64,000 nt of DNA from Hahella sp050299855 (GTDB lineage Bacteria; Pseudomonadota; Gammaproteobacteria; Pseudomonadales; Oleiphilaceae). This document shows, piece by piece, positions 9,074-18,244 of the stretch (position 1 is the first letter of the stretch; each line of letters starts with the position of its first letter). The notes beneath the pieces were generated by a model. It had not been told where the DNA came from. It saw only the letters and a list, made by a program, of their open reading frames with translations, and did not search any database. The translations under genes were made by a program, and so were the position numbers. The stretch is taken from NCBI GenBank assembly GCA_050299855.1, contig JBNKWQ010000030.1, positions 124,001-188,000 of the forward strand, read 5' to 3'.

Positions 9074-10186
9074 CTATGGCCGATGGGGTGATGCCAGGTA
9101 TTCATGGGACTGCATTTCCAGTAATCTGCTCTCTGTACGGTCAAATTCAAAACGTAAACGAGCCCCCTGATATAGCTCATGTATTGGGGCCTCTGCCGAG
9201 ATAATCATCTTTACGCGGCGATCATAGAACTCATCCACCAGATTAATAAATCGCCTGGCCTGATCTTCAACATCACTCCTGAGCACCGGCACATTGCTCA
9301 CCAATACCGCATGGAACTCCCGTGCCAACTCAATATAGTCGTTCTGGCTTCTCGGACCATCACAGAGCTCGCGGAAATCAAACCAAACGACATCATCCGC
9401 GCGTTTGATAGCAGACAATTTGCGTCCATTAACTTCCAGACCTGTACCATGACTCCCCTCTTCCAGGGCCAGATTTCGATAACAGGCTTCCAGACTGGCC
9501 ATAGCTTTTTCTCCCAGGGGAAAGTGATAAAGCGCTGCCTGCTCCAGGGATCTGAGCCGGTAGTCAGTGCCTCCGTCAACATTGACGACTTCTGTATGGA
9601 GATTCAGCAGAGCTATTGCCGGCAAAAAACGCTGCCGCTGCAATCCATCTTTGTAAAGCCCGTCAGGTACAATATTGGAAGTGCAAACCAACGATACTCC
9701 CCTGGCAAACAACGCCTCCATCAAGGTTCCCAATATCATGGCATCACCAATATCCGTGACAAAAAATTCATCGAAGCAAATTATTCTGGCTTGAGAACTA
9801 AATCGATCAGCCACCAACTCAAGTGGGTTTTTCTCCCCTTTTAGTGCTTTGAGCTCTTGATGGACCTTCTGCATGAAACGGTGAAAATGGACGCGCATTT
9901 TTCGCTCAAATGGCAGACTTTCAAAAAAAGTATCCATCAGATAAGTTTTTCCACGGCCGACACCGCCCCAAAAGTAGAGCCCCTTTTCTGGCGTCACCGG
10001 TTTTCTCTTACGAGCTACCTTACTGGCAATTTTGGCCAAAGATCCGCGTTTCGGCTTTTTGCTTTCAGCCTGTATCAACCTTTCATAAAGATCCTGGAGC
10101 TTCTTAACCGCCATTTCCTGGGCTGGGTCATAACTGAAATCAAGGCGTTCCAGGTCTCTCTGATACTTTTCCAATGGCGTAGTCAC
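9074..10186 (-). CDS. zapE: Cell division ATPase ZapE (AFG1-like)
   Basis: This 370-residue P-loop ATPase has Walker A GGVGRGKT at residues 74-81, the family motif MRVHFHRFM, Walker B IICFDEFFVTD and a C-terminal arginine-rich part. Length and motifs match ZapE/YhcM, which associates with the Z-ring and promotes its disassembly during late constriction, especially under stress. The start is GTG at 10186 with AAGGTGAAG upstream. It is divergent from zapG (YhcB), another envelope/division protein; this neighbourhood is common in gammaproteobacteria. Its 3' end converges on the thiolase remnant. Confidence 0.93.
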   Translation of the reverse strand: MTTPLEKYQRDLERLDFSYDPAQEMAVKKLQDLYERLIQAESKKPKRGSLAKIASKVARKRKPVTPEKGLYFWGGVGRGKTYLMDTFFESLPFERKMRVHFHRFMQKVHQELKALKGEKNPLELVADRFSSQARIICFDEFFVTDIGDAMILGTLMEALFARGVSLVCTSNIVPDGLYKDGLQRQRFLPAIALLNLHTEVVNVDGGTDYRLRSLEQAALYHFPLGEKAMASLEACYRNLALEEGSHGTGLEVNGRKLSAIKRADDVVWFDFRELCDGPRSQNDYIELAREFHAVLVSNVPVLRSDVEDQARRFINLVDEFYDRRVKMIISAEAPIHELYQGARLRFEFDRTESRLLEMQSHEYLASPHRP

Positions 10187-10435
10187 TACTTCTTCACCTT
10201 ACCGCGTGCGGTTTTAACAATAATTTTCGAACATTAAAAAGCGCGCATATTTTGCCTGTTTCGGCCGATTTTGACTACATCGTGCACGAATTAACCCCGA
10301 TACTGAGCCTAGACATTGGGCGATTCATAAGACTTGCGACCAAAAGCTATGCGTCTGGCGTGGAAATCCCGTAAATAAAGTCGGTATACTTGCCAGAACA
10401 TTTGTTTTATCTGCTTTAATTGAGCGAAACATTCT

Positions 10436-10921
10436 ATGGGTTCAACATTCGTAATTGCGGCGATCGCGTTTGTGATCGGAACAGGGATCGGAATACTTCT
10501 GCACAAGTTGCTCCACTCTGAAAGCGCCAAAAACAGGCGACTGGAAAGTCAGATGGACCAGCTGCAGGATCAACACATGCGTTATCAGGCAGAGGTAACA
10601 GAGCACTTTACCCGTACGGCTGAGATGTTAGGCCGCCTTAACGCCAACTACCGAGAGGTGTTCAATCACTTGGCTGTCGGGGCAGAACGCCTGTGCAGTG
10701 ATACAGAATTCAAATCTCTGGTGGCCTCGGCAGTACCCACAAGGCCATTACGAACAGAGAAACTGTCCAAAGATGAAAAATACCAGGCGGAACACTATGA
10801 TCCGCCGAGGGATTACGCTCCTAAAAACAACCCTAAAGAAAAGGGAACTTTGGCGGAAGATTTTGGCTTTCAGGGTAACCCTGCTGGTGCAGAAAAAGCC
10901 GAGGAGCCCACACCACGCTAA
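10436..10921 (+). CDS. zapG: Z-ring associated protein ZapG (YhcB, DUF1043)
   Basis: This 161-residue protein has one N-terminal membrane segment (about residues 5-24, FVIAAIAFVIGTGIGILLHKLL), then a coiled-coil region (residues 30-75) ending in LGRLNANYREVFNHLAVGAERLC, the conserved core of YhcB/DUF1043. The C-terminal third is low-complexity and charged. In E. coli this protein links division, cell wall growth and envelope lipid balance. A weak promoter (TGGAAA, 18 bases, TATACT at 10385-10390) lies about 45 bases upstream. The gene is divergent from zapE. Confidence 0.9.
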   Translation: MGSTFVIAAIAFVIGTGIGILLHKLLHSESAKNRRLESQMDQLQDQHMRYQAEVTEHFTRTAEMLGRLNANYREVFNHLAVGAERLCSDTEFKSLVASAVPTRPLRTEKLSKDEKYQAEHYDPPRDYAPKNNPKEKGTLAEDFGFQGNPAGAEKAEEPTPR

Positions 10922-10963
10922 AGCAGAACAACTACTGCGAATTTACATAGGATCGATAACCAG

Positions 10964-10992
10964 GGCAAGCACCTAGTCCAAAGGTGCCTGCC
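10964..10992. other. Imperfect hairpin between convergent zapG and NIF3-like genes
   Basis: GGCAAGCACCT (10964-10974) pairs with AGGTGCCTGCC (10982-10992) with one mismatch and a 7-base loop. No T-run follows on either strand, so a terminator role is possible but not canonical. Confidence 0.45.
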
Positions 10993-11073
10993 CTCCAAAA
11001 AGCAGATTATCCACCTAAGCCGCAAATGATCCGTAGCACGCAATAAAATATACGTTTTATAGACACCACTCTC

Positions 11074-11832
11074 CTATGCCGGGTTGCTCACTTCACAATA
11101 ACGGGCACTGACTCCAAATTCTTTCTCTACAGCTTTCGCAAGTAACTGGATCCCATAGCGCTCCGTTGCGTGATGTCCTGCAGCGACATAGGCGACACCC
11201 TGCTCCCTGGCACTATGCGTCGTGGGTTCGGAGACCTCGCCACTGAGATAGACATCAACACCCAAAGCCGCAGCATCATCTATAAATCCCTGAGCCCCAC
11301 CAGTACACCAGGCAATGGTTTCAAAGCGGGGTTTGTCCGGAGCAATGACTAAAGGCAGCCGGTTCAACTTGTGGCTGACATGGGCACCAAGCTCTGACGC
11401 TGTCATAGGCTGAGGTAGGCGGCCATACCAAAGCAAGTTCTGAGTACCCCCGGCACTTACCTGTCCTTCCACCTCCAGTTCAAGTTGCTCTGCTAGACCA
11501 ATATTGTTTCCAAGCGTTGGGTGAACATCCAAGGGTAAATGGTAGGCTAGCAAATTGATATCATGGTTGAGCAGCTTACTCAGGCGGCGTTTTTTCATTC
11601 CGACAACGGCTGCGGATTCTGATTTCCAGAAATAACCATGATGAACCATTATTGCATCAGCCGTCAGCTTGATGGCTTTGTCGATTAGAGCCTCGCTGGC
11701 AGTAACCCCACAGACAATAGTCTTTATTTCCGCCTTGCCTTCAACCTGCAAGCCATTTGGACAATAATCCTTAATCAAATCTGGCTGCAGCCAATCCGAC
11801 AGGGTGGATACAAGTTCATTTCTGTTAACCAC
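11074..11832 (-). CDS. NIF3-like dinuclear metal centre protein (YbgI family)
   Basis: This 252-residue protein is collinear with the YbgI/NIF3 family: N-terminal LVSTLSDWLQPDLIKDYCPNGLQVEG, the metal ligands in MVHHGYFW, an AYHLPLDVHPTLGNN block, the second-domain CTGGAQGFI motif and the C-terminal AGHHATERYG metal-binding motif. All the expected His and Glu ligands appear present. These proteins form hexamers with a two-metal site; the physiological reaction is unsettled, and the label GTP cyclohydrolase 1 type 2 is sometimes used. The start is GTG at 11832, preceded by a perfect AAGGAGG. It is divergent from algW across a repeat-rich 263-base gap. Confidence 0.9.
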   Translation of the reverse strand: MVNRNELVSTLSDWLQPDLIKDYCPNGLQVEGKAEIKTIVCGVTASEALIDKAIKLTADAIMVHHGYFWKSESAAVVGMKKRRLSKLLNHDINLLAYHLPLDVHPTLGNNIGLAEQLELEVEGQVSAGGTQNLLWYGRLPQPMTASELGAHVSHKLNRLPLVIAPDKPRFETIAWCTGGAQGFIDDAAALGVDVYLSGEVSEPTTHSAREQGVAYVAAGHHATERYGIQLLAKAVEKEFGVSARYCEVSNPA

Positions 11833-11977
11833 GAAAACCTCCTTAATATTGTCAGGGGATTATGGCAAAGTTGCTGTGGTAACGTTAGTAGGGAAACCTA
11901 GTTAGGTATTAATCTGGCGATTGTTATCCGAACTCATTAGCTAAAAAATTTTATTTCCGTGCAATCTGACAATCGCA

Positions 11978-12022
11978 CAATTAGGTTATTGGCAACTAAC
12001 AATTAAGTTATTTGGCAACTAA
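11978..12022. repeat. Imperfect 22/23-bp tandem duplication upstream of algW
   Basis: Two adjacent copies, 11978-11999 and 12000-12022, both begin CAATTA, contain GTTATT and end GGCAACTAA. They differ by one substitution and one inserted T. They lie about 75-120 bases before the algW start. Confidence 0.8.
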
Positions 12023-12040
12023 ATAGTACTTCCACAATTT

Positions 12041-12074
12041 GAAGTTCTAACACTCTAGAAGTTCTAACACTCTA
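12041..12074. repeat. Perfect 17-bp tandem duplication upstream of algW
   Basis: GAAGTTCTAACACTCTA occurs twice head to tail (12041-12057 and 12058-12074) with no mismatch, ending 21 bases before the algW start. It sits in the probable leader or promoter region of that gene. Confidence 0.9.
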
Positions 12075-12095
12075 TAGGAACTGGCCCACTATAAG

Positions 12096-13175
12096 ATGCG
12101 AAAACTCAGTAACTATGTCACCAGATCAGTCATTATTGGGCTCCTGGTCGCTCTGACCTATCTTACCTGGTCTCTTTACCGTCACGAACACTATCAGAGT
12201 AGCGCTCCTCAAACTTACGCACCCGCTGTAGTGCGTGCCGCTCCGTCTGTAGTCAGTATTTTTAGTGAGAGTGAAACGGTGGAAGCCGATGGACTCTGGA
12301 ATAACCCCCTGTTCTCTGAATATAGCGAGCGACTGCGTAAACCCCCGCGTGCTGCACCTCGCCTTGGGTCCGGCGTGATTATTGATGACCAGGGGCATGT
12401 GTTGACCAATTATCATGTTGTCAGATCAACTAAGCGTATACAGGTAAGTTTGGTGGATGGGACAACTGTCGAGGCAGTGGTGCTTGCTAGCGACCCAGCC
12501 AGTGATCTTGCCGTTCTCAAGCTGCCACCATCCATGAGTAAGCCAGCAATATTAGCTGAAACCAATCCGCGCCCAGGTGATGTCGTGCTTGCAATCGGCA
12601 ACGCCTATGGTGTTGGTCAGGCTGTAACTCAGGGCATAGTTAGTGGTCTGGGCCGGAGCAGCCTGGGACTTGCCAATATCGAGAGCTTTATTCAAACGGA
12701 TGTGGCGGTTAACCCCGGAAGCTCGGGCGGAGCTCTAATAAACTCGGAGGGAGAGCTGGTGGGTATTGTTACAGCCTTGTTTTCTACTGATGGCACCTAT
12801 CAGGGAATCAGCTTCGCAATTCCTGCATCTTCTGCACTGCGTATAGCATCAGAATTGATATCGAAAGGAAAGGTTGTCAGAGGGTATCTCGGCGTAGAAA
12901 TGCACGCGTTAACGACTTATGAAGCAGACTTTTTTGGGTTGAATAATACTAGCGGAATGTTAATTACCGGCGTACATGAGAATAGCCCTGCAGAATTAGC
13001 AGGACTGCAACCCGGTGATGTTCTGCTTAAAATTAATGGCGCTGAGATCACCTCTGCCCAACAGGGTCAGCAGTTGGTTGCTGCGTTGATGCCGGGAACG
13101 ACCATACAGCTATCGTTATTCCGGCGCGGCCGGGTTTTTGATGCGAGCCCCACCGTATCTACCAGACCTGAATAG
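12096..13175 (+). CDS. algW: Periplasmic regulatory serine protease AlgW/DegS
   Basis: This 359-residue HtrA-family protease has an N-terminal signal anchor (residues 13-27), a trypsin-like domain with the triad His107 (TNYHVV), Asp137 (ASDLAVL) and Ser210 (NPGSSGGAL), and a single PDZ domain from about residue 260 (VRGYLGVEM ... ILKINGAEI-type core). One PDZ plus a membrane anchor is the DegS/AlgW architecture, not DegP, which has two. The protein should cleave the anti-sigma factor RseA/MucA when outer-membrane protein C-termini bind the PDZ domain. Location next to hisC-hisD-hisG-murA is conserved in Pseudomonas relatives. A perfect 17-bp duplication sits just upstream and may affect expression. 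Confidence 0.92.
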   Translation: MRKLSNYVTRSVIIGLLVALTYLTWSLYRHEHYQSSAPQTYAPAVVRAAPSVVSIFSESETVEADGLWNNPLFSEYSERLRKPPRAAPRLGSGVIIDDQGHVLTNYHVVRSTKRIQVSLVDGTTVEAVVLASDPASDLAVLKLPPSMSKPAILAETNPRPGDVVLAIGNAYGVGQAVTQGIVSGLGRSSLGLANIESFIQTDVAVNPGSSGGALINSEGELVGIVTALFSTDGTYQGISFAIPASSALRIASELISKGKVVRGYLGVEMHALTTYEADFFGLNNTSGMLITGVHENSPAELAGLQPGDVLLKINGAEITSAQQGQQLVAALMPGTTIQLSLFRRGRVFDASPTVSTRPE

Positions 13176-13190
13176 CATCCCTAAGTCAGG

Positions 13191-14279
13191 CTAACGGAAT
13201 GAGTCGCACACCAAAACCAGTGCCTGTAAAAGACGCTCATTCTCAGCAGGAGAGCCCACAGTCAACCGTAAGCACTCCGCTAACATTGGGTGAGCGCCAT
13301 CCAGGCATTTCACCAAGACGCCTTGAGCCTTAAGCTCCTCAAAAACCTTACGAGCGGAATGTGGTAGTCGAACCAATATAAAGTTCGCCTCACTGGGGTA
13401 CACCCTGAATGACTGGAACTGCACCAAGGCCTTCATCAGAAGAGCCCTGTCCCTGCGCAATTGCTCAGTCTGCTGCATTAACAGTTCAAAATTTTGTAAA
13501 GCTAAAAGAGCCACTGACTGTGTCAGGGTGTTGATGTTGTATGGCAACCGAACCTTGTTAAATTGCTCCAGCCAGTCAGGAGCACCAAAGAGCATACCAA
13601 ATCGCAACCCAGCCAATCCCACCTTGGAAAAAGTGCGCATTACCACAACATGATCATAGATCTTCAGCCAATCCATATAATCTGCGTCAGTGAAAGCGGT
13701 ATATGCCTCATCGATCACCACAACACCTGGGGCCGCTTCTACAATCGCTCTGATCGCTTCGTCTGAAAACAGGTTTCCGGTAGGATTATTGGGCTGCGCG
13801 ATAAATATCAAAGCGGGCTCATGTTGCTTAATCGCAGTCACTGTGGCTTCGAGGTCTATCTCAAAGTCCTCGGTCAGCGGTACGCCGACATAATCGCTGC
13901 CGGTAAAGGTCGCGATCATTTTATACATCACGAAACTGGGTTCGATGGAAAGTATGGTTCGTCCTTCTCCTCCCAACACCATCGCCAGGATCTGAATAAT
14001 TTCATCCGAGCCATTACCGAACATGATATCTACTGAATCATCCAGTCCATATAGCTTCTTCAGTTCAGATTTGATCTCAGATGCTTCTGGATCAGGATAA
14101 CGGTTTATCCTGGCGTGCCTTAATGCAGACCCGGCAGGTTGTTGTAAGGTCTCTGGAAAATCATAGGGATTTTCCATTGCATCCAATTTGGTCAACCCTT
14201 CAGCCGGAGCAACATGATAGGCGGATAACTCCCGAATGGACGGGCGAACCCAACGTTCCACCCTGTTTAATTGATTCAT
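13191..14279 (-). CDS. hisC: Histidinol-phosphate aminotransferase
   Basis: This 362-residue class I/II PLP aminotransferase has PNNPTG at about 163-168, Asp190 and Tyr193 in VVIDEAY, Lys219 for the Schiff base in RTFSKVGLAGLRFG, and the Arg in the final LRLTVG motif. It converts imidazole-acetol phosphate to histidinol phosphate using glutamate. It is the last gene of the minus-strand hisG-hisD-hisC run and is convergent with algW with only 15 bases between stops. The rest of the his pathway is outside the window. Confidence 0.95.
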   Translation of the reverse strand: MNQLNRVERWVRPSIRELSAYHVAPAEGLTKLDAMENPYDFPETLQQPAGSALRHARINRYPDPEASEIKSELKKLYGLDDSVDIMFGNGSDEIIQILAMVLGGEGRTILSIEPSFVMYKMIATFTGSDYVGVPLTEDFEIDLEATVTAIKQHEPALIFIAQPNNPTGNLFSDEAIRAIVEAAPGVVVIDEAYTAFTDADYMDWLKIYDHVVVMRTFSKVGLAGLRFGMLFGAPDWLEQFNKVRLPYNINTLTQSVALLALQNFELLMQQTEQLRRDRALLMKALVQFQSFRVYPSEANFILVRLPHSARKVFEELKAQGVLVKCLDGAHPMLAECLRLTVGSPAENERLLQALVLVCDSFR

Positions 14280-14314
14280 AGTGTGCCTTTTTCAAATTCT
14301 ATGAGGGTGTGACG

Positions 14315-15646
14315 CTAATCTTCTAATATCCGAAACTCAGCTGAACGGGCATGCGCTGTTAAGCCTTCTCCCCGAGCGAGAACTGAGGCAACTTTACCGA
14401 CTTCAGACGCACCCTGTGCGGAGAAGTGGATTATGGATGAGCGCTTTTGGAAGTCGTACACACCAAGCGGACTTGAAAATCTGGCTGTACCGGAGGTTGG
14501 CAGCACGTGATTGGGGCCGGCGCAGTAGTCCCCCAAAGCTTCAGCTGTATATCGCCCCATAAATATGGCACCGGCATGACGAATATCAGCCAACAACTGC
14601 TCTGGGCTCTCTACAGACAACTCCAAGTGTTCAGGGGCAATAATATTCACCACCTCAACCGCCTCTTTCATGTCCCTGACTTTGATAAGGGCACCTCTAG
14701 ATGACAAGCTGGCGTCAATAATGTCTCGACGTTCCATCCCAGGTAGTAACTTTGCGATCGATGCTTTCACCTGCTGCAAATATTCAGCATCCGGCGACAC
14801 GAGAATAGACTGGGCATCCTGGTCGTGTTCTGCCTGAGAAAATAGATCCATGACGATCCAGTCAGGATCAGTTTTACCGTCACCAAGGATGCAAATTTCT
14901 GAAGGTCCAGCGATCATATCAATACCGACTGCACCAAACACGTAACGTTTAGCCATTGCCACGTAGATATTGCCGGGACCTACAATTTTGTCCACCTTTG
15001 GTACCGATGCGGTTCCATAGGCCAGCGCACCAACAGCCTGCGCACCGCCAATAGTAAAAACCTTATCCACACCTGCGACTGCCGCAGCGGCTAATACCAG
15101 TTGGTTAACTTCTCCGTCTGGAGTAGGAACAGTCATAATAATTTCACCAACTCCCGCCACTTTCGCAGGAATGGCATTCATCAACACAGACGACGGATAG
15201 GCAGCTTTGCCACCGGGAACATATATGCCCACTCGATCCAGCGGCGTTACTTTCTGGCCTAACACGGTGCCATCGGCTTCCTGATATTGCCAGGAATCCT
15301 GTTGCTGTTTTTCATGATAAATGCGAACTCGTTGTGCCGCGCTTTCCAAGGCCTGTCTCTGCTCTGGAGGAAGCGAGTTCAAAGCATCCTGAAGTCGGCT
15401 TTGAGATACTTGAAGCTCCTCCATTGAAGCAGCCTGCATACGGTCAAACCTGGCAGTATATTCCATAAGTGCCGCATCACCACGCTGGCGCACATCTGCC
15501 AGAATTTCCTCCACTACGCGATTTACATTAGTGTTGGCATCTTCCTGAAAATCCAAAAGTTTTTGCAAATCCTGCCTGAAGTTCGGCCGGCAACTGTCAA
15601 GTTCACGTATTTCAGGCTCTCGTCTATCAACATCGCGCATGTTCAA
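14315..15646 (-). CDS. hisD: Histidinol dehydrogenase
   Basis: This 443-residue protein shows the full HisD pattern: DRVGIYVPGGKAAYPSSVLMN, GGAQAVGALAYGT, the KIVGPGNIYV block, zinc-site residues in AGPSEICILG and FSQAEHDQDAQS, and the C-terminal APEHLEL and AGPNHVLPTSG motifs. It oxidises L-histidinol to histidine in two NAD+-dependent steps. Start may be Met1 or Met3; the difference is two residues. It lies between hisG and hisC with short gaps, as in other gammaproteobacteria that lack a full his operon. Confidence 0.96.
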   Translation of the reverse strand: MNMRDVDRREPEIRELDSCRPNFRQDLQKLLDFQEDANTNVNRVVEEILADVRQRGDAALMEYTARFDRMQAASMEELQVSQSRLQDALNSLPPEQRQALESAAQRVRIYHEKQQQDSWQYQEADGTVLGQKVTPLDRVGIYVPGGKAAYPSSVLMNAIPAKVAGVGEIIMTVPTPDGEVNQLVLAAAAVAGVDKVFTIGGAQAVGALAYGTASVPKVDKIVGPGNIYVAMAKRYVFGAVGIDMIAGPSEICILGDGKTDPDWIVMDLFSQAEHDQDAQSILVSPDAEYLQQVKASIAKLLPGMERRDIIDASLSSRGALIKVRDMKEAVEVVNIIAPEHLELSVESPEQLLADIRHAGAIFMGRYTAEALGDYCAGPNHVLPTSGTARFSSPLGVYDFQKRSSIIHFSAQGASEVGKVASVLARGEGLTAHARSAEFRILED

Positions 15647-15714
15647 TACCTATCTCACCACCGCAACGCTTTACCTAGTGCTCATTGATACCAAGCAAGC
15701 ATTGGAATTAAATC

Positions 15715-16344
15715 CTAGTTCACCGCTTTTGCAATTAAATCGACAATTGGTTGTAGCTGGGAATGCTTCATTTTCATGGAGGCACTGTTGGCTATAAGCC
15801 TGGAACTGATATTACAGATCAGATCACGGGCCTCAAGCCCGTTGGCTTTGAGCGTGTTACCAGTATCCACAATGTCGACGATTTCGTCGGCCAACCCCAT
15901 TAAAGGTGCTAACTCCATACCGCCATAGAGCTTAATTATATCGGCCTGAATGCCCCGGCTGGCGTAGTAGCGCTTAGCAATATTTACAAACTTAGTTGCC
16001 ACTTTTATCCGGCCTGACTTTGGCACCGCGCCTTTGATAGCTGCTGTCATTAACCTACAGGTAGCAATTTTAAGATCCAGCGGCTCATATAGACCGTCAA
16101 ATCCATGCTCCATCAGTACGTCTTTACCTGCTATTCCAAGGTCCGCCACACCATGCTGAACATATGTCGGTACATCAGTTGCCCTTAAGACCACCAGTTT
16201 AACGTTATCTTTGTTAGTGCCGAAGATTAGCTTACGGCTCTTCTGCAAATCTTCTTCAGGCTCAATTCCTGCAGCAGCCAGTAGCGGCAGGGTATCATCC
16301 AAAATACGGCCTTTGGACAAGGCAATTGTGATGTTTGATTTCAT
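15715..16344 (-). CDS. hisG: ATP phosphoribosyltransferase, short form
   Basis: At 209 residues this is the short HisG type: ITIALSKGRILDDTLPLL at the start, GIAGKDVLMEHG in the middle, and the PRPP-binding DIVDTGNTLKANGL motif. The short form lacks the C-terminal ACT-like regulatory domain and needs HisZ as partner for activity and histidine feedback. No hisZ is present in the window, so it must be elsewhere. The gene follows murA with a 91-base gap and probably belongs to the same transcription unit. Confidence 0.95.
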   Translation of the reverse strand: MKSNITIALSKGRILDDTLPLLAAAGIEPEEDLQKSRKLIFGTNKDNVKLVVLRATDVPTYVQHGVADLGIAGKDVLMEHGFDGLYEPLDLKIATCRLMTAAIKGAVPKSGRIKVATKFVNIAKRYYASRGIQADIIKLYGGMELAPLMGLADEIVDIVDTGNTLKANGLEARDLICNISSRLIANSASMKMKHSQLQPIVDLIAKAVN

Positions 16345-16435
16345 ACTTTAACTTGCAACAACAGGGCATGAGATACCCTGTTTTATCAGCCCTTGATAAA
16401 GGTTGTGAACAGACTATGGAGTTTCAAATAACCCA

Positions 16436-17698
16436 TTAGCCCGGCAAACGGCGAATTTTGCCACCGAGGAGTTGTACTTTCTCCTCAATGCATTCATAGC
16501 CTCGGTCGATATGATATATACGATCCACGATCGTATCACCAGACGCAACCAACCCAGCGATAACCAGACTCGCAGACGCACGCAGATCGGTGGCCATAAC
16601 AGGAGCGCCAGCCAACTTAGAGACTCCTTCAGTTATGGCAGTATTCCCTTCAAGACGAATTTTGGCTCCCATCCTGATCAACTCATGTACGTGCATAAAG
16701 CGATTTTCAAAAACCGTTTCAATCACTGTTCCCGTACCTTCTGCCACCGCATTCAGTGTTACGAACTGAGCCTGCATATCTGTCGGAAAAGCTGGATAAG
16801 GCGCCGTCCGCAAACTAACCGCCTTGGGAGTATTCCCCTTCATGTCCAGCTCAATCCAGTCTTTACCGGTATTAACATGGGCGCCCGCTTCTTCCAGCTT
16901 GAGCAGCACAGCTTCCAATAGATCTTCTCGAGTATCTTTCAATTTTACACGACCACGGGTGGCAGCAGCAGCAACCAGATAGGTGCCGGTTTCAACCCGG
17001 TCAGGCAAAACATCAAAGTGGCAGCCATGCAACCGGGGCACACCATTGATTTCAATCGTCGAGGAACCATGGCCCTTAATATCGGCACCCATCTTGATGA
17101 GGCACTCAGCCAAATCTATAACTTCAGGCTCCCGTGCCGCATTTTCAATAATGGTCTTACCATCCGCCAGGGTTGCTGCCATCAACAAGTTTTCAGTACC
17201 GGTAACAGTGACCGTATCCAGATAAATATGAGCACCTTTCAGACGACCATTAACTTTTGCTTTAATGTATCCGCCTTCTACCTCAACTTCAGCTCCCATT
17301 GCCTGCAGCCCACGGATGTGCAGGTCTACAGGACGACTGCCTATTGCACAGCCACCGGGCAAGGAAACTTCCGCTCTGCCGAAATGAGCTACCATTGGAC
17401 CCAGCACCAGAATAGAAGCCCGCATGGTCTTAACCAGTTCATAAGGTGCTGTGAGATTCTTAATAGTATTGGCGTGCACCTCAATGCTCATTTTTTCGTC
17501 AATAAGCAGTTCCACCCCCATACTTCCCAGCAACTCGATCATTGTGGTGATATCGTTAAGGTGTGGCAGATTTCCTACCGTTACCGGTTCATCAGCCAGC
17601 AATGTGGCCGCTAGTATAGGCAAAGCGGCATTTTTGGCACCGGAAATACGAATTTCTCCGCTTAACGGTTTTCCACCACTTATCAGCAATTTATCCAT
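16436..17698 (-). CDS. murA: UDP-N-acetylglucosamine 1-carboxyvinyltransferase MurA
   Basis: This 420-residue protein is collinear with MurA: LSGEIRISGAKNAALPILAA at the N-terminus with the substrate-binding Lys-Asn pair, the flexible loop with the catalytic Cys117 in LPGGCAIGSRPVDLH, and ASLVIAGLVASG near the C-terminus. It transfers enolpyruvate from PEP to UDP-GlcNAc, the first committed step of peptidoglycan synthesis. The Cys indicates a fosfomycin-alkylatable enzyme, from family knowledge. It sits just downstream of ibaG in the mla-ibaG-murA-his cluster. Confidence 0.97.
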   Translation of the reverse strand: MDKLLISGGKPLSGEIRISGAKNAALPILAATLLADEPVTVGNLPHLNDITTMIELLGSMGVELLIDEKMSIEVHANTIKNLTAPYELVKTMRASILVLGPMVAHFGRAEVSLPGGCAIGSRPVDLHIRGLQAMGAEVEVEGGYIKAKVNGRLKGAHIYLDTVTVTGTENLLMAATLADGKTIIENAAREPEVIDLAECLIKMGADIKGHGSSTIEINGVPRLHGCHFDVLPDRVETGTYLVAAAATRGRVKLKDTREDLLEAVLLKLEEAGAHVNTGKDWIELDMKGNTPKAVSLRTAPYPAFPTDMQAQFVTLNAVAEGTGTVIETVFENRFMHVHELIRMGAKIRLEGNTAITEGVSKLAGAPVMATDLRASASLVIAGLVASGDTIVDRIYHIDRGYECIEEKVQLLGGKIRRLPG

Positions 17699-17738
17699 TA
17701 TGGGTTCCTGGTTAAATACGCTACCCCGTCGGGCGGGA

Positions 17739-17981
17739 TCAGTTGTTAAGTTCAGACCATTGTTGCGGTGTATAAGTTTTAATGGAAACCGCGTGCACGG
17801 TTCCGTCTACGATCAGATCGTTAATACACCCGTATACAGTCTGCTGCTTTTTGACGGGGGACAATCCTGCGAAACGCTCTCCAATTGCCACAACTTCATA
17901 GTGGTAACCATCACCAGAGACTTTGACTTCGCAGTCATCCAGCTGGCTTTGAAGGATCATTTGCAACTCTTCAGGTGTCAT
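17739..17981 (-). CDS. ibaG: BolA-family protein IbaG
   Basis: This 80-residue BolA-like protein has the N-terminal helix MTPEELQMILQSQL, the acidic VSGDGYHYEVVAIGERFAGLSPVKKQQTVYG core, and the C-terminal VDGTVHAVSIKTYTPQQW; the conserved His is in VHAVSIKT. Placement directly upstream of murA and downstream of mlaB identifies it as IbaG (YrbA) rather than BolA. IbaG binds monothiol glutaredoxin with a shared iron-sulfur cluster and links to acid and envelope stress. GAGG precedes the ATG by 9 bases. Confidence 0.93.
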   Translation of the reverse strand: MTPEELQMILQSQLDDCEVKVSGDGYHYEVVAIGERFAGLSPVKKQQTVYGCINDLIVDGTVHAVSIKTYTPQQWSELNN

Positions 17982-18161
17982 GGCATCAACCTCAATGGAA
18001 TTTTTTTCAGGCGCGCATTCTACCCTATTGCAGGCAGGCCACCCAAATTAATCAGTCACAATGAAATTGGTGGTATATACGAAGGGCCTCTGGTGTGACT
18101 CTCACCAGACCAGCAGGAGAGCCTCCGCCTGAGATTTGACACTGGAGTGCAGAAAATTCGG

Positions 18162-18244
18162 GTATGGCAATTTCAATTATGGGACAACTTCAGGTATGAG
18201 ACAGTTTCATGTATGAGACAGTTTCATGTATGAGACAATGGCAG
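18162..18244. repeat. Decaying 17-bp tandem array over the mlaB stop codon
   Basis: GTATGAGACAGTTTCAT is repeated exactly at 18194-18210 and 18211-18227, with a partial third copy from 18228 (first 10 bases exact, about 13/17 overall). A degenerate upstream copy (18177-18193, about 12/17) and possibly another at 18162 suggest an older, larger array. The mlaB stop codon (18224-18226 on the minus strand) lies inside the second perfect copy, so the array forms the end of mlaB and the start of its 3' untranslated region. Confidence 0.85.
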
